Virus record (IMG/VR): IMGVR_UViG_3300042507_003480
Location: 1-22,619 of that record
DNA from: a virus
DNA: 22,619 bases
Strand: one strand, 5' to 3'
Notes under the pieces: model-generated
Told to the model about the DNA's origin: nothing
Seen by the model: the letters and a program-made list of their open reading frames with translations, nothing else
Databases searched by the model: none
Program-made: the position numbers and the translations under genes
Shown: piece by piece, positions 1 through 9,700 of the stretch
How the letters are laid out: each line of letters starts with the position of its first letter
Numbering within the stretch: position 1 is the first letter of the stretch

Positions 1-153
1 TCCTGTATAATCATTTAAATCACCACAGGTAGTTTGGTTATTTGTAAAGAATGGTAAACTTATAGGATTAGCAACAGCTCCTGCACATGTATTAGATCCT
101 TGTGAATATACTTTAGTATATATAAATAATATAATTAAAACATACTTAAACAT
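1..153 (-). CDS. Secreted protein, N-terminal fragment (gene runs off left edge)
   Basis: This is the 5' end of a gene reading off the left edge; 51 codons are visible, all open. The ATG at 153 is the first start after an in-frame TAA at 183-181. The product begins MFKYVLIILFIYTKVYSQ, a textbook Sec signal peptide: one basic residue, a hydrophobic core at about 4-12, and probable cleavage after YSQ. The mature part begins GSNTCAGAVANPISLPF and goes on to a TCG..NDYTG segment. I know that C.GA...L...-type start, followed by a T.CG..NDY motif, from extracellular Bacteroidota proteins with PPC-like or adhesin-like beta-sandwich domains; the match is by eye only. It lies 23 bases after the last beta-solenoid gene and on the same strand, so it is probably the next gene of the fibre cassette. 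A signal peptide is unusual for a virion protein. It may be a lysogeny or superinfection factor, an exported adhesin, or a domain acquired from the host. Confidence 0.6.
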   Translation of the reverse strand, partial: MFKYVLIILFIYTKVYSQGSNTCAGAVANPISLPFFTNNQTTCGDLNDYTG

Positions 154-176
154 ATAGAGCGTGTCATGGTCAAATG

Positions 177-2156
177 TTAATTAACGAATGTGTAAGCAAG
201 AGTACCTGGAGGGGAGCCTGGATTCCAGTTAATAGTATCTGTTAATACTCCACCAAAACTCCACACAGTTTGCCCTTGTGAAGAGTCTATTCTTGTGCCA
301 TTAACATATATCAATGATTGGGATGCTCCTTGGTCTAATGTCCATATAGCTCTTACAGTTCCACTACTTGATGTCATTGTAGTTCTTGCAGTACTTGTGC
401 CACCTGTAATAAATGCTTGTAGTCTTGTTCTGTATGTAACAGCTTGCTGTAGTGTTACAGTAAATGTACCTGCTGCTGTAGAAACTAAGTTTGCACAATC
501 CCATCCAGCAGTTCCCGCAAAGGTTGCAGAACCATTCAAAGTAAGGTTATTTAATATTGAAAGAGGTTGATTAATTGTAAGAGTTGCACCTGCATTTATA
601 GTCAAACTATTCCAAGACATACCTACACTTGAAGTATTTAATATTGTTGTTCCCAATGTTAAAGTTGCTGTATGGTTGATTGCTCCTGATGTCCAGGTAA
701 TTCCACCTGTTCCTGTGTATATAAAATTATTAGGAATATTTAATGTGCCTCCTGTTCTTTCAAATGCAATACCAAATAATGATATTGTAGTCCCAGCATT
801 AACTGTCCATGTAGCATTCGATGAGCCAATAAATCTTAATGTAGCAGTTCCTGTAGTGTTATTCATAGGTCCGACGTTTCCTCCTACATATAATGAAAAT
901 CCTGCACCGTTCAGATTATCTCCACTTGATGTAGTTCCTATTGTTTGAAAATATACATTAGACAATAGTGTTACTATTCTTGTTACCCCACCCGTATTCT
1001 GAAGAGTTCCCCATGAATTGGTAGAGCCATTCATATTTATTGATGTAGCATTATAATTTAATATATGTGTTGTTGTTGTAAAGGTTCCACTATTTGTTGC
1101 AAGATAGTTTATTGTACAATTTGTGTATGTTGTTGATGATGCAAAAACAACATTTCTATTTGAGCAATTAATTTCTAAGTTGATATTATTTAATGAGAAT
1201 GTTGTAAGCGTAGCTGTTCCTGTAGAAAGAGCTGTTACGGTTATTTTTCTTCCAGACGTGCTATTTGAAACTGTTCCACCTGAACAGTTTCCTCCAATAG
1301 TGATATCAAATGCTCCGTTAAAAGCGGTGCTTCCGGTCATCGTAAAATTGTTTGTAACATTAATGTTTGATTGCATTGTTACAGTAGTATTAGTACCACC
1401 CGTGAACGATAAATTATAGAAACTATTAGTTCCCATATTTACTGTAATTGTTCCTGATGGTAATGATACAGTCTGTAAATTTGGAGTAAATGTTCCCAAA
1501 TTACAGGTAAATGTGCTATTACCAATAAAAGATAATCCTCCATTTAAAGAAAGCGTAGACCCAGAAGTTAGATTTAAAGCTCCTGTAAAGGCAATTGAAG
1601 ATGAAACAGATGTTGAACCAACTATAGTTAAAGTAACATTAGCTGCTGCTATAAGAGTCCCTGCCCATGAATTACCAATAGTTCCGTTATCTACATTCAA
1701 TAATACGCCAGAAGCAGCAGTAACTGTTGTAGGATTTGAACCTATTTTTGAAAGATTAGTTATTGTTGTTGTTCTTGACAGAGTTATTGTTTGAGTAACG
1801 CTTGCAGAAAATAATAAATTAGGAACAGTAACTCCAGTTGCTACATCAATAGTTGCTGTATTAGCTGAAACTATTATGTTTGCCAATCCAGAAATATGCC
1901 CAACTGTACTGCCTAAAGTTACATTACCAGCAACTGTTAGTGTACCTGCAGTAGATGCACCAATTGTTAATGTTCCAGTGTACCCAGTAGTCGTTAGCGT
2001 TAAGCAGTTTCTTGCAGTAGTACCAGTAGTACAATTAGCAGCATTGTTAAATGTTACAGTATCCCCAACACCAGGGCCCCCTGCTGGCGCAGCTGGGGAC
2101 CAATTAGAGCCTGTCCCCCAATCTGATGTTGTTCCTACCCAAGTATATGCTGCCAT
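177..2156 (-). CDS. Beta-solenoid adhesin/tail-fibre-like protein, paralogue 1 (659 aa)
   Basis: The protein is very rich in Thr, Asn, Gly and Ser, with short alternating strands such as GTLTI..S..GTLTV.GNVTL, as expected of a right-handed beta-solenoid. The N-terminus (residues 5-40) has a TWVGTTSDWGTGSNWS segment followed by P...GDTVTFNN, a pattern seen in extracellular and phage beta-helix proteins. Residues 551-659 form a separate C-terminal domain: GW.CANL, AIWTLDQGASQS, IDSSQGQT.WSFGG, NWNPG and a final TFVN. The upstream neighbour (2175-3785) has the same C-terminal domain, so the two are tandem paralogues. The start ATG at 2156 is 18 bases after the previous stop. No signal peptide, membrane segment or recognisable catalytic site is visible, so I infer a binding rather than enzymatic role, most likely a fibre or spike tip that contacts host surface glycans. 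A depolymerase with a cryptic active site cannot be excluded. Confidence 0.7.
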   Translation of the reverse strand: MAAYTWVGTTSDWGTGSNWSPAAPAGGPGVGDTVTFNNAANCTTGTTARNCLTLTTTGYTGTLTIGASTAGTLTVAGNVTLGSTVGHISGLANIIVSANTATIDVATGVTVPNLLFSASVTQTITLSRTTTITNLSKIGSNPTTVTAASGVLLNVDNGTIGNSWAGTLIAAANVTLTIVGSTSVSSSIAFTGALNLTSGSTLSLNGGLSFIGNSTFTCNLGTFTPNLQTVSLPSGTITVNMGTNSFYNLSFTGGTNTTVTMQSNINVTNNFTMTGSTAFNGAFDITIGGNCSGGTVSNSTSGRKITVTALSTGTATLTTFSLNNINLEINCSNRNVVFASSTTYTNCTINYLATNSGTFTTTTHILNYNATSINMNGSTNSWGTLQNTGGVTRIVTLLSNVYFQTIGTTSSGDNLNGAGFSLYVGGNVGPMNNTTGTATLRFIGSSNATWTVNAGTTISLFGIAFERTGGTLNIPNNFIYTGTGGITWTSGAINHTATLTLGTTILNTSSVGMSWNSLTINAGATLTINQPLSILNNLTLNGSATFAGTAGWDCANLVSTAAGTFTVTLQQAVTYRTRLQAFITGGTSTARTTMTSSSGTVRAIWTLDQGASQSLIYVNGTRIDSSQGQTVWSFGGVLTDTINWNPGSPPGTLAYTFVN

Positions 2157-2174
2157 TACTAAATAATTTTATTA

Positions 2175-3785
2175 TTAATTAACAAATGTTATCCCCTGTG
2201 TTTCAGGTTTTGTTCCTGGATTCCAATTTAGTGTTGAAGGGTCAATACCATTTGTTGTTCCTTGAAAAGACCATATTGTTTGACCTAACGAACTATCTAT
2301 TGCTGTTGCACTTACATAAACCATTGATTGAGTTGCACCATTAACTAAAGTCCAAATAGCTAAGTCATAAGGTATTGTTAAATCGCTTGACCTCATAAGT
2401 ATTCTTGAAGCATTACTACCTAACATATTCACAGATGTAGTTGTGGTATATGTAACTAAGCTTTGTAGTGTTATTATTCTACCTGCTGTTATGCATATTA
2501 AATTAGCACAAGTCCAACCTGCTGTTCCATCAAATGTTACATTATTTGTAGCTGCTATAGTCAAATTGTTCTGAATAATGTTAGCTACATTTTGTGTTAT
2601 TGTTGATAGTCCTAGAATTGTTAAATTCCAAAATGTCATATTGTTTATTGTGCAATTATTATTCACAGAAATCGTAATAGTAGATGTTCCTAAATTTAAT
2701 ATGCCGCTTGTGTAATTTAAAGTTCCTCCTGTTTGACCATAAGTAAAAGAGTTAAGTGTAAGAGTTGCTAAAGCGTTTTTATTTATATTTAAACTATTAT
2801 TTAAGATAAGAATTGTTATAGATGCATTTGTTGAACCTATCAATTCAATAGAAGCTGTTCCTGTTAATCTTTGTGTAGCACCTGTTATACTACCACCTAA
2901 ATATAATTTATAAGCAGCGCCATTCATCGCATTAGTACCTGCATTACCAGTAAATGTCATATTATTAGTAACATAAACATCTGAGTTAAGTGTAATACTT
3001 TGACCGCTAAGTGAACCATACCAATCAAATGCAAAAAAAGCTCTACTGATATTTCCCCAATTATTAAATACACTATTATTGAATCCACAACCTAATGTAG
3101 CTGTTGAATTAAATGTACCACTTGTATATGTAAAAACTATTCCGTTAAATAATAATGTTCCATTATGAGATATTACACCTGATGTATTAATTTCAAGAGT
3201 ACCTCCACCTGTAGTACCTAATGCACCCGACAAATTTCCAGTGCCTGACATTCTTATAGTTATGTTAGTAATAGTCAATGTACTAGTAAAACTTCCTTGT
3301 ACACTTATGATTCTAACTCCACCACTTCCTGTAATTGTATAATTATTTGCACCTGTCCTTGACAACGAGCCTACAACAGTCCAATTGTCTGCGATAGTGC
3401 CAGTAAGACTAAAAGTAAATGGGGCAAATTCTAAACCTCCGCTTAATTGTACTCCGTTTGATGTTAAAGTACTTGTTCCTGTTATTATAAGATTAGCTGT
3501 TCCAGTGGTAGTCATACCTGCTGAAAAGGTTACATTGCCTCTAACACTTAAACCATTTGTAAATGTTATTTGACCTGTATATCCTGTACAAGTAACTGAA
3601 GTGCAAGCTGATGCAACATTTATGGTTACATTAGATGAGTTAGCATCAAATATTACAGGGTCGGCAGTAGCAGAACTTGGAAATGTACCTGTATTAGTTG
3701 ATGATGTTGAACCAACAGTTGACCAACTTGTAGCCAAATTCCAATTTGCTGTTCCAGTATTATCTCTCTTGTAATAGGTTGGCAT
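2175..3785 (-). CDS. Beta-solenoid adhesin/tail-fibre-like protein, paralogue 2 (536 aa)
   Basis: This Thr/Asn/Ser/Gly-rich protein shares its architecture with the next gene (177-2156). It has an N-terminal W.LATSWS..G segment and PVIFD..S..VTI strand, a long body of short beta-strand repeats, and the same C-terminal domain at about residues 423-536. That domain shows GWTCANL, ILMRSS, AIWTLVNGATQSM.YV, IDSSLGQTIWSFQG, NWNPG and a final TFVN. The bodies differ much more than the C-terminal domain, as expected of fibres whose ends are conserved while the middle diversifies. Its ATG at 3785 overlaps the TAA of the upstream 80-residue gene by one base (TAATG), so translation is probably coupled. 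I infer a role in host attachment as a trimeric or monomeric solenoid. No catalytic residues can be assigned. Confidence 0.7.
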   Translation of the reverse strand: MPTYYKRDNTGTANWNLATSWSTVGSTSSTNTGTFPSSATADPVIFDANSSNVTINVASACTSVTCTGYTGQITFTNGLSVRGNVTFSAGMTTTGTANLIITGTSTLTSNGVQLSGGLEFAPFTFSLTGTIADNWTVVGSLSRTGANNYTITGSGGVRIISVQGSFTSTLTITNITIRMSGTGNLSGALGTTGGGTLEINTSGVISHNGTLLFNGIVFTYTSGTFNSTATLGCGFNNSVFNNWGNISRAFFAFDWYGSLSGQSITLNSDVYVTNNMTFTGNAGTNAMNGAAYKLYLGGSITGATQRLTGTASIELIGSTNASITILILNNSLNINKNALATLTLNSFTYGQTGGTLNYTSGILNLGTSTITISVNNNCTINNMTFWNLTILGLSTITQNVANIIQNNLTIAATNNVTFDGTAGWTCANLICITAGRIITLQSLVTYTTTTSVNMLGSNASRILMRSSDLTIPYDLAIWTLVNGATQSMVYVSATAIDSSLGQTIWSFQGTTNGIDPSTLNWNPGTKPETQGITFVN

Positions 3786-4027
3786 TATTCAATAGGCTTT
3801 ACTTCGTTAATAGGAAGTGTTGGAATTAAATTAGAAATCTCTTGCTCCGCTTGTATTCTTGCTACTTCAGTAGCTGCTCTGTTGATAATGTTTTGTTCAA
3901 TCTCTGCTTGAGATTTAGGCATGAAATGTGGCACTTCAACGGTGATTATAGTACCATCTAAGTTATACTCTACTGTAGTAATAAGAGTGATGTCTGCCTG
4001 TCTTGAAGAAAGTATTTTATACGTCAT
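3785..4027 (-). CDS. Small conserved-looking phage protein within the fibre cassette (80 aa)
   Basis: I chose the ATG at 4027, not the upstream ATG at 4060, because it overlaps the previous gene's TGA as ATGA, the coupling used elsewhere in this cassette. The upstream start would overlap that gene by 37 bases. The 80-residue product starts MTYKILSSRQADITLITTVEY and has two parts. Residues 1-38 are predicted beta strands (VEYNLDGTIITVEVPHF). Residues 39-65 are a probable helix (QAEIEQNIINRAATEVARIQAE), and the Pro-rich end is acidic. I recall small proteins of this layout beside tail-fibre genes in other phages, but I cannot name a family. It could be a fibre assembly chaperone or a small virion component. 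It overlaps the following gene by one base. Confidence 0.65.
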   Translation of the reverse strand: MTYKILSSRQADITLITTVEYNLDGTIITVEVPHFMPKSQAEIEQNIINRAATEVARIQAEQEISNLIPTLPINEVKPIE

Positions 4028-4701
4028 GTTTTTGTAATTGATATTGTTAAGTTTACCCAACTAACTGTAGTAACACCTGATATGGTAAATCCTATCCAAT
4101 CCCCTGCTGTAACAGTTGCTTGAGAGCCTACATATGTTGGAGTTAGGTTTTGATTTTTTTGCTGAGATGATAATGCAGGTTGTACAGTATATATATTATC
4201 AGAAGGTGTTAATGGTGGAAAATTAGCATATGTATCTTTAAATACAGTTACAGTACAACTACCTGATGTATTAGCAACTAATGTCCAACTTGTTAGTGTT
4301 CCATTATATGGCACTTGAACATAGGCTGTTTTACCATTGCTTATTGTTCCTCCCTGACCATCAAATGTAACACCGCAAGAACCTATTCTTAAATTTGTTT
4401 TTAAAGTAGATGCTACAGATTCACTTGGAGTTGTTGCTGGACCTGCTGTTACATCACCAGTTAATTCACCTATTGAATTACCACCACCTCCACCATATTG
4501 AGGAATATTTAGTGTAGCACCTATTAATGTAGCAGCACCACTTGTTCCTGTTGTAGTTAGTGTAAGAGTATCTTGTTTAGTATTAAGACCAGTATCTACA
4601 TAGTCCTTAATAGCCTTTTGGGAAGGAACAACAAGATCACTATCTAATGATAAGTTAGGGTCTGTATCTATTGGTGTACCTCTTGTAAATCCCTGTGCCA
4701 T
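4024..4701 (-). CDS. Tail-fibre protein with SQKAIKDYVD linker and C-terminal beta-sandwich (225 aa)
   Basis: The N-terminal third carries motifs common in phage fibre proteins: LVVPSQKAIKDYVDTGLN at about residues 23-40, followed by LTTTGTSGAATLIGATLNIP (48-67) and a GGGGG hinge at about 70-74. The first forms a short trimerising helix and the second a beta-rich connector in such fibres. The rest (about 105-225) looks like a compact beta-sandwich often found at fibre tips, with FDGQGGTISNG, an AYVQVPYNGTLTSWTLVA stretch, a CTVTVFKDTY segment, and TAGDWIGFTISG near the end. I infer a receptor-contacting or accessory fibre. The start overlaps the upstream stop by one base (TAATG) and the stop overlaps the next start as ATGA. 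Confidence 0.8.
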   Translation of the reverse strand: MAQGFTRGTPIDTDPNLSLDSDLVVPSQKAIKDYVDTGLNTKQDTLTLTTTGTSGAATLIGATLNIPQYGGGGGNSIGELTGDVTAGPATTPSESVASTLKTNLRIGSCGVTFDGQGGTISNGKTAYVQVPYNGTLTSWTLVANTSGSCTVTVFKDTYANFPPLTPSDNIYTVQPALSSQQKNQNLTPTYVGSQATVTAGDWIGFTISGVTTVSWVNLTISITKT

Positions 4702-5948
4702 TATCTAATCTCTCTAAATTTAATTGATGCATAAACCGTTTGTGTACCACTTAATGAAGTAGCTTTTAACGTTAATGTGCCTAATGCTCTTGCTGCACCT
4801 GCTTGATTTAATGTAATTGGATACCTAGAAACAATTGCTGTATTAGTAACTCCTTTTGCACTACCTGATGATGCAACATATCCACCATCAATAACTACAG
4901 CAGGACTTCCGCTAAGAGTTCCTAGTATATTATATTCAGAACTGCTGTATGTGCTATTTACAGCATTATATGTAGTTGTTCCTGATATGGCTTGTCCTAT
5001 ACAAAGCTGCCATTGAATAGGCTGATTTCCTGCATTGTAAATCTCAACATCTATATATGCTACTCTTGTTCTATTAGTTATACCATTAAATGTTGTTCTG
5101 GGTCTAAGGCTTAACATATGAGTCCCACCTGTACCTACACTAATAGCTCCTGAGTCTTGTTGAAATGTATATCCAAATACATTTATATCTTCTGTACCAC
5201 CCTCTGAAATAACCGCAGAACAAATAAAGTTCATTGTAGTAGAAACTGTAGCAGTACAAGTCATTCCACATCTTACAGGAAGATTGGCTGATTGGATATA
5301 AGGTGAAGCAAAAAGGTTTGCATGAAGAAATTCGTGAGCATATATAATGTTTCCTCCAATATCAAATCCTATACGCACCCTTCCTACATACAAAGCCTGT
5401 ATATCAATAACAAGAATTTGAGTCTTAGTTATATCTAAAGTAAATCCACTTGCTCCTGTACCATCAAGCTTATCTAAGTTCCAAGAAGATTGGGTTACTG
5501 TTTCATTACCTGCTGATGATGCAGAGTAAATCACAAATTGCTTAGTAGTGCCATCAAGTTGAAACTCAATTCCATTGACTCCATCCGAATATCCTGCAAA
5601 CTTTAGCACATTAGCTACGGCAGCAATCATATTGAATGTTACAAATATTAGTTGTGACCTACCAGGCTGATAAGGCAGATACTCATAACTCTGCATATAA
5701 GCCTTTCCACCAGTTGGAGTGGAAGCAAATGTCATTAATGCGTATCTATTAGTAGCATCATGTGCAATTGTAGCTCCAATACCATTTGTTATTTGTTCTA
5801 GTATAATGGGAGCTAGGTCATAAGTAAGCTGAGAATTAAATAAAATAAGAGGGTTACTAACCCTTAGTCTGCTAAACGCATCAAGGTTTGCAGAGTCCTT
5901 TATTGATACCTCTGAATCAATAATATTATATGAAGCGTATCCCTGCAT
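4701..5948 (-). CDS. Virion structural protein of the DAF.RLRVSNP family (415 aa)
   Basis: I recognise this as a virion protein type widespread in environmental phages. Hallmarks in order: DAFSRLRVSNP (23-33), YLPYQPGRSQLIFVTF (90-105), an LDGTGASGFTLDITKTQI block (161-178), YVGRVRIGFDIGG (187-199), a HEFLHANL segment (205-212), NLPVRCGM (222-229) and ISEGG (247-251). Composition is beta-rich with no signal peptide or membrane helix. Its exact place in the virion is not established as far as I know. In this context, between small fibre-like genes, I infer a surface-exposed fibre or baseplate-type component, possibly a carbohydrate-binding beta-jelly-roll. Only one base separates it from the preceding gene and it overlaps the next by one base, so it sits in a translationally coupled run. 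Confidence 0.75.
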   Translation of the reverse strand: MQGYASYNIIDSEVSIKDSANLDAFSRLRVSNPLILFNSQLTYDLAPIILEQITNGIGATIAHDATNRYALMTFASTPTGGKAYMQSYEYLPYQPGRSQLIFVTFNMIAAVANVLKFAGYSDGVNGIEFQLDGTTKQFVIYSASSAGNETVTQSSWNLDKLDGTGASGFTLDITKTQILVIDIQALYVGRVRIGFDIGGNIIYAHEFLHANLFASPYIQSANLPVRCGMTCTATVSTTMNFICSAVISEGGTEDINVFGYTFQQDSGAISVGTGGTHMLSLRPRTTFNGITNRTRVAYIDVEIYNAGNQPIQWQLCIGQAISGTTTYNAVNSTYSSSEYNILGTLSGSPAVVIDGGYVASSGSAKGVTNTAIVSRYPITLNQAGAARALGTLTLKATSLSGTQTVYASIKFREIR

Positions 5949-5949
5949 A

Positions 5950-6279
5950 TTAGCTTATTTCTGAACCGTAAAGTGAAAAGCTTAGGTTTGTGTTTGATGC
6001 ATAAACCCTCACTACATCTGTTGTTGCTAAAGTAATACCAATAGTAGCTATAAATGTATCATTAGCACCTATTGGTAAATCATAGTAAAGATAGTCTTTA
6101 TTTGTTGTTGTTGCTCCACCTACAGCTATACTAACTCTAAATGTAGCTACAGATGTACTTCTATTAGCTATTATTATAGAGCTTCCAATTGCTGAAGTTG
6201 CAGCAGGTACTGTATATAATGCTGTTTCTGTTGTTGCTGCTGGACTAGATTGTCCAAGTACTTTGTAAACTGTTGGCAT
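5950..6279 (-). CDS. Small beta-sandwich virion protein (109 aa)
   Basis: The compact all-beta product begins MPTVYKVLGQSSPAATTETA and continues with LYTVPAATSAI, SIIIANRSTSVATFRVSIA, LPIGANDTF, GITLATTDVVRVYAS and a final SLYGSEIS. This pattern of alternating strands, with a vPa.t...ss..v.NR....tfRv.v..gg core, recurs in small phage structural proteins, often next to the DAF.RLRVSNP protein as here. I infer a decoration or fibre-associated domain; function is not established. GGAGG at 6291-6287 lies seven bases before the ATG, but it also encodes the end of the upstream protein (MGG), so I do not rely on it. The gap to the upstream stop is three bases and to the next start one base. Confidence 0.7.
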   Translation of the reverse strand: MPTVYKVLGQSSPAATTETALYTVPAATSAIGSSIIIANRSTSVATFRVSIAVGGATTTNKDYLYYDLPIGANDTFIATIGITLATTDVVRVYASNTNLSFSLYGSEIS

Positions 6280-6282
6280 ATA

Positions 6283-6708
6283 TTATCCTCCCATTAATAA
6301 GAATGGTGATATTGAATCACCTGTTGTTGGTGTGCTACTTGCATCAAATGTAATATTACCAAAACCATCATCAGTGATAGTCATGTTAGTACCTGCTACA
6401 AGATTTAATAAAGTTTGATCTCCATTAGGTGTACCATTAGTTTCTAATGCTAATCCTGATGTAGATATAGTTTGTAAAGTAACACCAGTTATTCTACCCC
6501 ATTGATCTACTTGTAAAACAGGAACTTGAGTACTGCTACCATAAGTTCCTGATATTACACCTGTTAAAGTTAGGTTTGCTGATAAGTTTAAATTATTTAA
6601 AGTAAAGTCAATATTAGCACTGTCTGTTACAAAAAAAGGAGTTGAATTAACCTGCTGTGTAGGAGGTTGAATACTAAAATCTTTTCTTTTGTTTCCAAAA
6701 AATGACAT
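6283..6708 (-). CDS. Short tail-fibre protein with GTYGSSTQVP...DQWGRITG motif (141 aa)
   Basis: The middle of the protein contains a classic phage fibre module. LTLTGVISGTYGSSTQVP followed by VLQVDQWGRITGVTLQTIS (about residues 47-83) matches the widely seen GTYG.atqVP.itVd.qGRIT pattern. It is followed by LNLVAGTNMTITDDGFGNITF (about 101-121), another common fibre strand motif. The N-terminus (MSFFGNKRKDF) is basic and could be the virion-binding end; the C-terminus ends in FLLMGG. No enzymatic motif is seen. I infer a short fibre or adaptor that joins larger fibres. It lies one base after the stop of the 1160-residue protein gene, within the same transcript. Confidence 0.8.
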   Translation of the reverse strand: MSFFGNKRKDFSIQPPTQQVNSTPFFVTDSANIDFTLNNLNLSANLTLTGVISGTYGSSTQVPVLQVDQWGRITGVTLQTISTSGLALETNGTPNGDQTLLNLVAGTNMTITDDGFGNITFDASSTPTTGDSISPFLLMGG

Positions 6709-6709
6709 C

Positions 6710-9700
6710 TCACTTTACTATTCTATCTATATGGTTAATGATATTAGTTATATCTGTATTAGATAAACATTCTTGTTCTACAACTATAGGTTCACAAGGA
6801 TTGTCTGTTACAAAAGTACCAATGTCACCTTGTTGAAATTCACCTTCATAAGGAGTTAATACAGGATCTACACCACCACTAAATGTTGTAGTTACATCTA
6901 CATAATCTGTATATTGTGGAGAGACATAAAAATATGAATATTTAAATGTATAATTATTAAAATAATCAAAACTAGTAGGTGGTGATAATATATTACAAAA
7001 AGCACTTGTTGGACTAACTAGATTAATTTGAAAGTTATTTGGAAATGGATTTGTTGCATTAAATGCATTAACTAATAATTGTCTACTTTGATAATTTTGA
7101 GGTGTAAGATCAATATATAATTGAGCATAAGGGTTTAATAAAGTATCTAATATGTCAACAATAAGTTCTCCTACTGTAGGATCTATACCATCTGAATAAC
7201 CATTAATTTCAAGATATTCACCTAAATTATAATCATATGATAAAGTTGTAAAATTATATACCCAATTTCCTGTTCCATATTGTGGAGAAGTTGTTGGTTG
7301 TACTGGTGATCTAAATCTAACTCTTGATGTAGATATAGAAGTTTTTCCACCTGCAAAATAAACATCATCTGGTGGAGCATTTAAATTTACAACATTTGTT
7401 GATCCTCCAGAAAAAGAACTTATAGTATAACTATTATTTGGTAAATAAGTATTACCATTAATAGATACTGTTCCTGAACTAGTTGGTAATATAAATGTTC
7501 CAAGGTTTGTTCCATTAAAATATCCTCCTGTATAAGGAGGAGCAGTTATTGTTACTGTTCCACCAACTCTTGTTGCACTACATCCTGTAGAACCACCTAT
7601 TGCATTTATTGCAGTTACTGTTGATTGAGCAAGATCATTTGGAGTATATGTTGGTAATGCTCCCATTACAACATTAGCTATAAGATTAGGACCTGCACTA
7701 AATTGAAATCTAGTACCTCCAACAGAATTTGCTGTAAAAGTAAAACTTACTGTTGCAAGTGTATGATCATATTTATAAACTTTAAACTCATAACCATTAT
7801 AAGCATCACCTGTATTAGGTGGAGCTGTTAATAAAATACCTGATCCTGTAAAAATTGATGTAAGCCCAGGTACAATATTTTGAGATAAAATATTATTACT
7901 TAAATTAATAATCATTTGATTATAACTAGGTAATATACCAGTAGTTGGAGCTTGATATATACCTATAAATGTAGTATTAGGATTAGATATAAATGCTCTT
8001 ATTTCACTTCCATTAGACATTCCTTCACCTATTAATTGTGTTAAAAATGGATTATTAACTGTTGCTTGTACATCAGGTGTTGGATTACCAGGTCCTACAT
8101 ATTCTGCAGTATATAATAATGGTAATGCACCAGTATTATTAGCATTAAAATCAGGTATAAAACCATTTTGTATTTCTGAACCATTAGGGTAATTAAAGTT
8201 ATTTGTAGTTTGAGAAAATATAGTACCATTAATACCATCAGTAATAACAAACTCATTTGATTCAGCGTTTATACCACCATCCATCATTGATGCTGCACTT
8301 GTATAAGGTGTATATTGTGGACTAGTATAATTTATAGTTAATATAAAAGTATAACCATTATAAGTATTACAAGTTAAAGATTGTGGTAATGCAAATGGAT
8401 ATGGAAACTGTACTGATAATCCAAGACCTCCAGTTATAGGAACAGGAGCAGCTGCTGTATAAAACAAGTATGTATTTAAAGGATTACTATTTATATCAGC
8501 TGCTATATCTGCTAAACCTGGATAATTTGTTGGTGTTAAATTATCTATTGTTGCAAATAAAACATTACCTGTATCATACAATTCTAAAGTATATGTACAT
8601 TCTGTAGTATCAATACCACCAAAATATGTTCCTGTAGAAGAATATGTAGGTCCTGTTGTAGAATAAGTTAATGTAGTTCCATTAAATGCAAAACCTGTAG
8701 AAATAGGTGCAGTAATTTGAATATTATTTGATACAGCAAAAGGTATTATAGTAGCTACATAACCAAAAGCATTTGTGTTAAAATCATTAACAAAATCTTG
8801 TAATGAATTAAATGATGGAGATGTTATAGTATATATAGTACCATTTGTTGTATCACTTACAGTTACATCTACTGGTTTTGGTAATACACCTCCTGAAAAT
8901 GTACCAACATCATCTGGATAAGGTAAAGCATTATAAGCTACAGTAATTGTATTACCATTATACAAAGTAGTATTAAGAGGACTTTCTATTTCAAATAAAA
9001 AGTGATTTGGAGTTGGTGATGGTCCTATGTAAGTCATTGTAAAACCATTACCATTATTATTATTAAAATCTGTTACTAGTGCAGCAGGATTAGCATATGG
9101 TCCTATATGACTAAACATTAATGTAGAATTATAATAGAAATACTGATTTGATGGAGGTGATGAACCAAATGCTCCACCACCATCTATTGATATATTCATA
9201 GTAGAAGCTATATGAGTAGTACTAAAACTATTAGGAGCTACTGTTATATTAACTTTTGCAGGAGTATTATTTGGAACAAAATCTGGTACATTAGGTGTTA
9301 TTAAAGCTTGTGCTGGAACACTACCTACAAATGTATCAGGTATATCAATTTCTACACTAGCTGTTTGACTTATAGTTACAAAGTTTTGTGGAATAAAAGT
9401 AGTACTTAAAATACTAGAATCAACACCGCCTTCATACTGATTAAATTCAATTATATATCCACTGTAGTTGGTTCCATCAAAAGGAGTTAACATTGTATAT
9501 TGTGTTCCATCATAAATTAATAACCAATCAGTAGGACCATTAGTATTCCAATAATTAACTATAGCTTCAGGATCATCCATGATAGCTGCAGGTATTGTTA
9601 ATGTATGTAACATTGTTGAACCAGGAGGAGGTGAGTATATTGTAATATTACCACTCCAGTCACCATACATATTACTAACTGTTACAGGAATACCTGTTAC

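Noticed and set aside
295-2166. Series of plus-strand open frames opposite the 659-residue gene
   Set aside because: They are antisense shadows of Thr/Gly/Asn-rich codons, show Val/Pro/Leu-rich low-complexity translations and have no homologous look or spacing of real genes.
177-3785. Autotransporter or depolymerase identity for the solenoid proteins
   Set aside because: No signal peptide, no C-terminal beta-barrel domain and no recognisable catalytic residues are visible; only the solenoid pattern is shared.
6287-6291. GGAGG Shine-Dalgarno-like sequence before the 109-residue gene
   Set aside because: It also encodes the last Gly-Gly of the upstream protein, and most other starts lack such a site, in line with Bacteroidota; probably coincidence.
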